A DNA stretch of 64,000 nt from Sarcocystis neurona (taxonomy: Eukaryota > Apicomplexa > Conoidasida > Eucoccidiorida > Sarcocystidae). This document shows positions 56,099 to 64,000 of this stretch, in pieces. A program made the translations under genes and the position numbers. The first letter of the stretch is position 1, and each line of letters opens with the position of its first letter. The notes under the pieces are model-generated. The model was given only the letters and a program-made list of their open reading frames with translations. It did no database searches and had not been told where the DNA came from. The stretch spans positions 1,352,192 through 1,416,191 of the forward strand of contig KL647312.1 of assembly GCA_000727475.1 (NCBI GenBank), given 5' to 3'.

Positions 56099-59000
56099 AT
56101 GACCGGGTTACAGAGCAGCGGGCCGGAGGGCCATCAGCAACAGCAACAGACGCGGCGACGTCGATCTCGGGAGGGGGACGATTTGCAGCCGCAGCTTCTT
56201 CAGCACCAGCAGCACCCTGTCCAGCAGCAGCAGCAGCACCCTCTTGAGCAGCAGTCGCTCCCTTTTTCTCCTGCTCGGTCTCCTCTTGCAGCGTCTCGTC
56301 CTTCTGCTTCTTCGTCGTCTTCGCAGCAGGAGTGGAAGCGGCTGTCTGCAGGAGAAGGAGGAAGTCGCCGACAGCAGCGAGGGACGATGACAGGCGTGCC
56401 CGCGCACTACCGGAGTCACTACGTAGACGTGCAACACATGCAGCAGATGATCGATTTACTAGCGACGGATGCGAAGCAGCGACTTTCTGTACCTCTTATC
56501 AAGGTAGGTGCTTCTTTCCTGTCACTTCCTCCTCCGCCTTCCGTGTTGTGCAGCGGCTCGTCCTGCTTCTCTGCTGACCGGGCTGCACCGCGCCTCTGCA
56601 GTTCGGCTGTTCTGCTGCTGGTGTGCCGCTGCTGGAGTCCCTCCTGCAGCTGCTCCTGCTGCTGCTGCGGGACGTTGCCGACGTCGTTGCTGCAACTGGC
56701 GAGGCTGCTGCTAGTGGCATTGTTGCTGCTGGCGTTCTTCCTGTCATGACAGGTGTTGCTGCTGCTGCTGCTGACGTTGCCGCTGACGTTGCTGCTAACG
56801 CTGCTGCTGATGCTGCTGCTGACGCTGCTGCTGATGCTGCTGGTGACGCTGCTGCTGATGCTGCTGGTGACGCTGCTGGTGACGCTGCTGGTGACGCTGC
56901 TGCTGACGCTGCTGCTGTCGCTGCTGCTGTCGCTGCTGCTGTCGCTGCTGCTGTTGCTGTTGTTGCTGCAGCCTTGCTGTTGACGTTGCTATTGTAGCTG
57001 TCGTTGTTTTTCCGGGTTCTGCTGCCTCGGCCCCACATTCTCTGTATGTACTAGTCTGTAGGGGAAATGGCATTAGGAGAAGGAGACTCGCCAAATTCTT
57101 GGCGAACAAAGCAACACCAAAGCCAGGAGAGACAGCAGAATTTTTCCTTGCCAGAGGAAGAGACAGAAGAGACGAGGTGGGGTGCGGCCGCCCTTCGTAC
57201 GCAGAAAAGTGTCAGAGGAAGAGCAGCGCAGTTGTAGGACGATGCAGGGCACTTGTGCGGTGGCCGTGCTGCCCTCTTGCAGAGAGAGCAGCAGGAAATG
57301 TCACGGCCACGTACCGCCGCAGTTTTCGTGAAGGAGTGATGCCAGCAGCTGTGCCGAAGGAGGCCTGCTGCCCTTTTCACAGCCGTAAGGGCAGCAGCAG
57401 TAGCAGCAGCAAGAACAACAGCAGTTCGTTGCACGCGTCGGCCGGCGGCTGCCAGCGTGTAACTTCGTCGAGACGAAGGAGGAGGACAGGAAAGGAAAAT
57501 TTCATTGGTGGGACAACAGCAGCACTGCAGCAGTCGGCACTTGTCTTCACGGAAAGAAGTTATGAGAGCGGCAGCCCGTTCTACTGGGAAGCAGAGGAGA
57601 ACGCACGGCGCAGGACGTCTCAGCAGGAGCTGCCGTCGTCTTTTTAACCAGAGCAGCAGCAGGATAGCAGTGGGAGCAGCAAAAGTGCAGTGGCAGCAGC
57701 AGAAGAGCAGGGGCAGCAGCAGAAGAGCAGGGGCAGCAGCAGAAGAGCAGTGGCAGCAGCAGGAGAGCAGGAGCCGCAGCAGGGGGGCAGTAGCAGGAGA
57801 GTAGTAGCAGGAGGAGCGGTGCAGTTAGTTGTATTGCAGGGGGAGTACTCACCGCGTTCATGCAGGAGGAACAGCCGTTGTAGGCGTGTGCGTCCTGCTG
57901 CCGGCGTAGAACGACGAAAATGGAGGAGGCGATGACGCACATGCGGGGGAGGCGAGGAAGTGCTGGCAGAGGATCAGGCCGCGGGGGGGGGGTGCAGGGA
58001 CCATAACAGCGGAGACGCAGTAGGCATCGCTGTTGCTGTGTGTTGTCCTCCTCGCCCAGTGGGGGGCGTGCCGAAGCCGGAGCGGCAGGACAGCTGGAGT
58101 AGGAGCGTAGTAATGTGGGGCAGCAGCAGGGAGAGCAACTGTCCTAGGAGCAGCAGCATCGCACTGCTAAGAGACGGCAACCGTGTGGGGCAGGCACAGC
58201 AGACTAGCAGGACGCCTGCAGTGCGCAGTAGTCCCCGAGACTGTTGCAGCAGCAGCACGGGCCCAGCAGCAGCAGCAGGAGCGGCGGCGTGTCAGCAGGA
58301 CAGAGAAAGAAGAAATGGGAGTAGGTGAAGACGTCCCGACGTCCCCCTGCCCGGGGCTGCGCAGAAAGCAGCCTGCAGGAGAGGGCAGTGGAGCTGGTGA
58401 CCTGCTGCACGAGAAGAGGGGAAAGTCGTCGTAGCTGCTGCGGGGAAGAACTCAATAGTGTGGTGGTGCGCGTTAGGAGGGGGGGGGAGGGGGTGGGGCC
58501 GAGGCGAGAAGAGGCTGGTCATCACGCTCGCAGCAGCAGCAGCAGGATGCTTCTGCGGTGCCGTCGAATACGTAGAGAGAGAGACCGGAAGAGGAAAGGG
58601 TCCCAAAATGTATGCAGAGACAGTAGCTGTACGGTTGCTGGGGGCGCAGCAGCAGAGTCTCGGTGCCAGTACCAGCAGGGCCGTGCAGGGGACAGCAGAC
58701 GCGTGCTTCGGCAGCAGCAGCAACAGCGGCACAGCAGCAGCAGCACCCACTGCAGCCCAGCAGGAACAGCAGGCCCGAGAGGCCTGCGAGAAGGAGATGC
58801 CCACTGACGCTGGGAGGGAGAGGCACACATGCGGTGAACAAGCAGCAGCAGCAGGAGTCTGCGCGCGCGTAGGGGCGGAGACGGCAACGCCTTAGCAGCG
58901 ATGCAGAGGCGTTGCTGCTCTATTCTCGTAAAGCAGCAGCGTGGTCGGGGGGCAAGTGAAGCGAGCGTAGTCCATGCAGGAAAGACGAGGGGCAGAGAAA

Positions 59001-62000
59001 GGCCAGAGGATCGACGATGCAGAGTTTGCAAGAAAGTAAATACTCTTTTGGTAGCACTACTCTCCAGGAAAAACAGCAGCAGCAGCAAGGACCACACAGA
59101 GGGTGCAGCGGCGGGAAGAACAGCAGCAGCAGCAGGGACCACACAGGGGGTGCAACGGCGGGAAGAACGGCAGCAGCAGCAGGGACCACACAGGGGGTGC
59201 AACGACGGAGTCGCTACTGTCTTTCCGGCCTAATATATATATATATATATATATAGGTGTACGTACATGTGTATACATACATATGCGTACACATACACAT
59301 CAGGCGGACACACGTGCATACGGAGAGATTAGTATGTACGGATATGCATGCGGACACCGACGTGGAGGGCGTACGTATAAATGTACGTGTATATATATAT
59401 GTATGTCTGCGTCTGTCTATCTATATCTATATCTATCTATATATATCTATCTATCTACCTATCTATCTACCTATCTCTTTGTGTATAGCTTTACTTGTGT
59501 ATGAAATACTGTGTGTAGTGCTGTATATGTATAAGTGCAAACCTATGTGTAAACAATACATATATATATACACGCAGGACCAGGTGGGTGTCTTACAGTT
59601 GCTACTGCGTGTGTTCTCCTTCGCAGAAGCAGCTGCAGAAGCAGCTCCACCAGCCGTTGCAGCGGGCGTTGCAGCAGCAGCCGCCACCGCAGCAACAAGA
59701 CCAGCCGCCGCAGCAGCAGCAAGACCAGCCGCAGCAGCAGCAGCAGCGTATTGAAGGCCGGCTTGCCACTGGTATCAAGCGCAAAGCGCCGGTGTTGCCT
59801 GCCGCCGCGGCGTTGTGGAAGACGCACGTAGTAGCGCAGCAGCAGCAGCAACAGCAGCAGCAAGGGGGGGAGGGAGTGGTGGAGGGGCACGATGGAAGGG
59901 AGTCTGCTGCTGCTGAAGGGGCTGGCGTCCCGGGCTCGACAGAGGCAGAAGGAGCAGGAGCAGCAGCGGACGGAGCGACGGAGCAGGAAGCGGTTTTGCA
60001 GCAGCAGAAGGGGACGGATGGAAGTGGAAGTGTTGCAGCAGCAGCTGCATGCGCAAGCACGGCGATGCAGTTCAGCCTCCAAGGGCAAATAGAACTGCTG
60101 TCTATGCTGCCTGGTGAGCGGGGGTCCCAGCAACACGTGCGGCAGCGACAGCACAAGCACCAGCGGCGGCAGCAGTCGCCCGAGCAGCAACGGCGGCAGC
60201 AGAAGCAGCAGCAGCCCGGCAGGAGAAGCAGCAGCAGCGACAACAGAAGCAGCAACAGCAGTGGAGGCAACCGCGGGAGAGCAGCAGCCGCAGCGACAGC
60301 AGTTGATGTTCTTGCGGCAGGAGAAGGCGCTGGGGAAGCAAGAGTAGCAGCAGCTGCAGCACACGCTGACGTTATAGCAGCAGCAGCAGGAGCACACACA
60401 TTGGCAGAAGGTTCAGCAGCCATGAGGGGGACAGCAGTTTTCCACGAGACCGATAGCAGCGATAACGCCGGCGGAGGGGAGCAGCGGAGCGGCAGCAGCA
60501 GCATCGGTAGCAACACCAGTGGCCGCAGCAGGAGGAGGAGGAGCAGCAGCAGCAGAAGGGACAAGAGAAGCAGAAGCAGTAGGGGCGGGCGACAGCAGCC
60601 GCAGGGGCACTGGCGAGACCGAAGAATGGAGCAGCAAAGCAGCTAAGCCGCGTAGATACACGGGCTGTAGCGGAGGCGCAGCACGAAGAGCAAGCGGCGC
60701 TGCGGCAGCAGCAGAGGCAGACGCGACACCGCAGCGCATGGGCAGGTGTGAAACGCAGCAGCAGGAGCAGCAAGAGCAGCTAACCCGTGCGCAGCAGCAG
60801 AGGCAGGGGCGGGACGAACGGAGGATAGATCAGCAGCTGGAGCAGGTGCATGCGCGAAACAGAAGCAGCCGAACCTGCAGTGCAGCCCGCTTACCAGCAG
60901 GAAGATCAGCGAGAGCTGCAGAGATGCAGCAGGAGCTACCGAGACGCAGGAGGAGGAGGGCAGCAGCAGCAGTAGTGCAGCGGCAGGAGCATCAGCAGCA
61001 TTGGGAGGAGCAGCAGAAGCACCGGGAGAAGAAGCAGCAGCAGCTTGCGCATCTTCCCCGTGTTCGATTCGTCAAGGACGCCGCCCTCTCGACGTCGGCT
61101 TCCTGCAGACGTGCTCGGCGTGCCGTCTCTGCGCAGCCATGAACTAACCAAGCAAACACTTCTGAATACATACAAATAGCTGTGTGTCGCTGTCTCTGTG
61201 TGTCGCTGTCTCTGTGTCTCGGTGTGCAAGTTTGTGTACGTATACACCCGGGTAGAGGTGGAGGAGCTCCGTCCCGCGTAACACGGCTTCGCGTTATAAA
61301 AAGGAGCTTCTTGCGCGCATGCAGGCCTTCTCTCTCAATTTGGCGGGTAGCGCGTGTGCATTGGCCGACGGCCCATCTCCGTCCCTCTTTTTTGTTCGTT
61401 CGTTCTTCCTCTCTTTTTCTGCCTGCACGCATGCATGCGGCTGTCCACGCGAGGGCGTACACACATATATGTACGTGTGGAGCTCTATATTCTGCAAGGG
61501 CGTAGCTCCACGTATTTGGCAGACATCTGCTGCGATGCCGTTTCTCGTCTCTCTCTGTGTTTCTCTTTCAGCGTGTGGAATCTTGCGAGTTACGCCTATA
61601 TTCAGCCGCACCTGCGTTTACGTATTTGTTCACATAGATGCTGGCTTCTACATTGCCCTCATATATATGTATGTGTGAAAGAAAATGTGTGGGTGTACGT
61701 TGCTATCATATACATGTATATAGGAGATACATGGATCTACGTTGCTACCATATATGTAGGAAATGTATGGGTGTACATTGCTACCATATACATATATATA
61801 TGAGAAATGTATGGGTGTACATTGCTATCATATATACATATATGTGTATATATATACTAGTACTGAGTAGAAGGAATCGGTGCAAACTACCGTCGCGTAC
61901 GGCAGTGTACACGTATATTCGCATAGTATAGTCTGCGTAGCTACCTGCCGTTCTGCGCCGATCTGTCTATATATATTGATTTTAAAAGGGCGGGTGTTTT

Positions 62001-62965
62001 GTGGGGTGGCTGCTACCGGACGCAGAATCTCGCTTCCGGAGTCTGATGCAGCAACAGGTGCAGCGGTTGAACTATTTCGCTGCGTCGAAGGAGCAGGAGA
62101 TCGCCGAGCGTCTACGCGACATCTACAGGGCCGTCGTTCTTGTACGTCCTCCTTCGCCTCCTTTTTTTTCCAGCTTTCTCCTTCTATTCCTTCTCCTTGT
62201 CCCCTTAAAACTCTTCTTTTCCCGATCTTCTTCTGCCTGGTTTCTTCCCATCCGTCTTCTCGATGGAGTCCTCTCCCATTTCTGTGTCCGCCTTGCTGCT
62301 GCTGCAGCTTGAGCTTGCGGTGCTTCTACTGCTGGCGTTGGTGCTGCTGCTGGGGTTGGTGCGCTACTACTGGTGCTGGCGTTGCTGCTGCGTCTTCTGC
62401 TGGTGCTGGCGTTGCTGCTGCTTCTTCTGCTGGTGCTGGCGTTGCTGCTGCTTCTTCTGCTGGTGGTGGCGTCGCTGCTGCTTCTTCTGCTGGTGCTGGC
62501 GTTGCTGCTGCGTCTTCTGCTGGTGCTGGCGTCGCTGCTGCTTGTTCTGCTGATCCTGCGGCTACTGCGGCGTTGTTGTTCATGAGGGCGGGACGAAGTC
62601 GCTGCTGCGCGCCTCGGGGTGCCCGCTGCTGCTCCTGCTAGTGATGCCTTCTTCTCGGATTTGCTGTTATTGCTGCTCCTGCAGCGGCTTCAAAAGCGGT
62701 GCTGGTGCCACTGTCTTTCCTGCTGCCCTGTCGTTCGTTGCTGCATGTCTGCTTGTGCCGATGGTGGCCCTTCGTCGTCTTCTTTTCCCCACTATTTCCG
62801 TTCTTTATTTGGTCAAAAGTGAGAGACTGAAAAGTGTCCCCGTGAAGGCAACACCTGCTGCTATGTGGCTGCACGTGGACCTGCTGCTGCAGAGCCGACA
62901 GCACCAGAATTTTGGCGAAGACCTCGCTGCTCGACTGGAAGAGGAAATTGAAGCCCAGTCCGCCG
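56099..62965 (+). CDS. SPX-domain-like protein, multi-exon, split by polyglutamine (3' end beyond exon seen)
   Basis: Exons in matching phase are 56099-56503 (ATG start; ends LSVPLIK|GTAGGT), 59627-60113 (after TTCTCCTTCGCAG; ends CCTG|GTGAGC), 62026-62141 (ends GTTCTT|GTACGT), and a further exon ending at 62965 (G|GTAGGT) whose start is 62824 or 62893. The first exon carries VPAHYRSHYVDVQHMQQMI, matching the SPX opening (PEWR-HYIDYK-LKKLI). The third carries FRSLMQQQVQRLNYFAASKE, matching the later SPX helix (F--LLDEEL-KVN-FY--KE). Between them lies a Gln/Ala/Gly-rich insert. SPX domains bind inositol pyrophosphates and sit at the N-terminus of VTC polyphosphate polymerases, phosphate transporters and related proteins; which one cannot be told, as the effector domain is not in view. 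A 100-residue Gln/Ser/Arg-rich stretch precedes the domain, unusual for SPX proteins. Confidence 0.55.
56750..56980. repeat. CTG/GACGCTG tandem array
   Basis: This is a near-continuous array of CTGCTG separated by GAC, GAT, GGT or GTC triplets. It is imperfect and in codon-length steps, reading as Leu-Thr-Leu on + and Gln on -. It is oriented opposite to the CAG runs in the flanking exons of the SPX-like gene. Confidence 0.85.
57661..57790. repeat. 20-bp tandem repeat, about six units
   Basis: Units of the form AGAAGAGCAGGGGCAGCAGC run in exact 20-bp register from 57661 to 57780, with a partial further unit. The period is not a multiple of three, so the reading frame rotates, which fits non-coding intron sequence. 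Confidence 0.85.
59072..59215. repeat. 47-bp minisatellite, three units
   Basis: The word ACCACACAG occurs at 59091, 59138 and 59185, exactly 47 bp apart, each preceded by a CAG run and followed by GGGTGCA(G/A)CG. The period is not codon-compatible. It is followed directly by a (TA)n run at about 59230. Confidence 0.85.
60114..62025 (+). other. Second intron of the SPX-like gene
   Basis: The donor is G|GTGAGC and the acceptor CGGACGCAG|AA, phase 1 on both sides. CAG runs continue unbroken through the first 0.9 kb, so exon and intron do not differ in repeat content. TA-rich minisatellite sequence fills about 61.65-61.87 kb. Confidence 0.45.
61680..61855. repeat. AT-rich minisatellite, about four units of 36-45 bp
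   Basis: Each unit has AAATGTATGGGTGTACATTG or a variant, followed by CTA(C/T)CATATA and a variable TA run. Unit length varies with the TA run. Confidence 0.8.
62371..62550. repeat. 30-bp tandem repeat, six units in exact register
   Basis: Six consecutive 30-bp units of the form TGGTGCTGGCGTTGCTGCTG plus CTTCTTCTGC occupy 62371-62550. The period is codon-compatible and stays open on both strands. On - it reads as (TPAPAEEAAA)n, on + as (GAGVAAASSA)n in one frame. By the exon model above it lies in an intron of the SPX-like gene, but it could be coding on either strand. Confidence 0.85.
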
Positions 62966-62999
62966 GTAGGTGCACGCCGGCAAACATATACATCTATAA

Positions 63000-64000
63000 A
63001 CATATATACGTCACGCAGATCTGTACACATATATATATATGTACATATATACACATAAACACGTATATACGCATGTCCCCTTGGTGTGTGTGTGCGTGTA
63101 TATGCACACAAGAATGTGTGTGCGTACACACACGTAATGGAGCTACATATGTATACATATGTCTATACACGTGTATATATATATACATGTATATATATAT
63201 ACTTAAGAACACATATATATGTATGTGGCCGATATTTACATATATATGTATATACGTGCACCAGTATACAAACGTATGTACGTGTGTACGTTTTCCATGT
63301 TTATGTATCTGAACGCATGCATGCCCCGATGGTGCTTTTGTTTGTGAAGAAATACAAATTTTTCCTGGACAGCACTTCAGTACGCATAGAGAGGTGTGCG
63401 GCGTGATGTCTCTGCTGCGCAGGGCAACCACTGCTGCCTTCTGCCTTGCAGCGCGCGGGAAGCAGACTTCGTACGCATGTGCCCGGGTGTTCGATCTCCG
63501 TATACATGAAGCTGTCTACCTTTTTCCTGGGCGTTCCGCAGTCTCTGTTCCTCCGCATTCTATCCGTCCACACATACGTGGACTTCCACCAGCACCCGTG
63601 CGGATTCTCCCCATGTCGCCCCGTCTCTCTTACTGCGGACCGTCCGTGCGTGCATGTCTCCATATATGCACGTATATACACGTTGAAGCTGTGCACATAT
63701 ATGTACATAGAGACGTCTCTCCTGTATACGCCTGGAGCTGTCTTTCCGGCTGTTTCCCAGTCTGTTCCCCCCCCCGTCCCTCTGTCTGCATATCTTTGTC
63801 GGTCGACGCGTTCCTCTATCCCCCCGTCTGTCTGTCTTGCCGTCGATCTGGCCGTCTACTTTCTACCTGCGCGCCCCTCTGTCTCGGATTGTGTCCCCTA
63901 TTCATCTGTCCCCTCCCTGTGTCCGTGGCCGTCTCCCCCTGTCTCTGGCCGTCCCCCCCTGTCTCTGGCCGTCTCCCCCTGTCTCTGGCCGTCTCCCCCT
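63000..64000. other. TA-rich island followed by pyrimidine-rich sequence
   Basis: Positions 63000-63275 are TA/TACGTA-rich. From 63720 the + strand becomes CTGTCT/CCCC-rich. No exon with a supported splice site was found, though the SPX-like gene should continue past this point. Confidence 0.5.
63921..64000. repeat. 20-bp CT-rich tandem repeat running off the window
   Basis: Four units of GTCTCTGGCCGTCTCCCCCT, or close variants, are in exact 20-bp register from 63921 to the end, so the array probably continues beyond the window. Confidence 0.9.

Larger units (their letters stand above)
56504..59626 (+). other. Long repeat-filled intron of the SPX-like gene
   Basis: The 3.1 kb interval between the first two exons contains CTG arrays (56.62-56.98 kb), 20-bp and 47-bp tandem repeats, CAG patches (57.38-57.8 and 58.2-58.9 kb) and a TA/TCTA microsatellite (59.22-59.48 kb). 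Frames inside it are broken or rotate with the repeats. A 182-codon + strand frame at 57099-57647 lacks a credible start. Confidence 0.5.

Noticed and set aside
59602..60564. 320-codon - strand frame rich in Leu, Cys, Ser and Ala
   Set aside because: It is the antisense of the Gln/Ala-rich exon of the SPX-like gene and has no independent splice or start support.
1..64000. Telomere-like TTTAGGG/CCCTAAA arrays, expected near some Eimeria repeat-rich segments
   Set aside because: Only isolated partial words were seen; no tandem array occurs in this window.
1..64000. CRISPR arrays or bacterial-style operons
   Set aside because: The minisatellites have no regular spacer structure, and the genes are spliced and eukaryotic.

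Overview
This window looks like nuclear DNA of a coccidian apicomplexan, most likely Eimeria. The evidence is apicomplexan-type AP2 DNA-binding domains, short genes broken by GT-AG introns, a split cytosolic ribosomal protein gene, and above all dense CAG/CTG trinucleotide tracts that read as poly-Gln, poly-Ala and poly-Ser inside genes. These tracts, together with the sharp alternation of repeat-poor and repeat-rich DNA, are known hallmarks of Eimeria chromosomes (P and R segments). No bacterial operons, rRNA, tRNA or CRISPR arrays were recognised.

Layout. 1-0.6 kb: possible 3' end of an unidentified + strand gene. 2.35-8.2 kb (perhaps to 10.4 kb): a two-exon pyruvate kinase on the - strand, whose catalytic domain is split by a 2.65 kb polypyrimidine-rich intron and enlarged by low-complexity inserts. 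14.2-20.9 kb: a long Ser/Pro-rich + strand open frame followed by an ApiAP2 transcription factor with two AP2 domains; a splice joining them in phase is possible. 23.1-24.2 kb: a small single-membrane-span protein on the - strand. 28.7-31.2 kb: ribosomal protein L17/uL22 in four exons. 32.6-34.2 kb: a three-exon coiled-coil protein resembling dynein regulatory complex subunit 12. 34.3-34.9 kb: a small two-exon gene. 35.0-36.0 kb: an intronless predicted secreted protein. 36.4-37.2 kb: a small two-exon gene on the - strand. 37.2-42.4 kb: gene-poor DNA with old direct-repeat families.

At about 42.4 kb the composition changes abruptly. 42.7-50.2 kb is one enormous Gln/Ala-rich - strand reading frame with an AT-hook-like motif. 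50.3-56.1 kb is a mixed region where the CAG strand flips several times and genes could not be resolved. 56.1-63.0 kb holds a + strand gene whose exons match in splice phase and encode an SPX-like (phosphate/inositol-pyrophosphate sensing) domain interrupted by polyglutamine. The window ends in minisatellites.

The genes are not an operon and have unrelated roles: glycolysis or organelle carbon metabolism, transcription, translation, possible flagellar function in microgametes, and phosphate sensing. Start codons are a recurring uncertainty: several long frames begin at GTG or TTG in this eukaryote, so true starts are internal ATGs or lie in upstream exons. CAG tracts contain no stop in any of six frames, so frame length alone is weak evidence in the right-hand third. 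All splice sites are read by eye from GT-AG, pyrimidine tracts, phase and family alignment.
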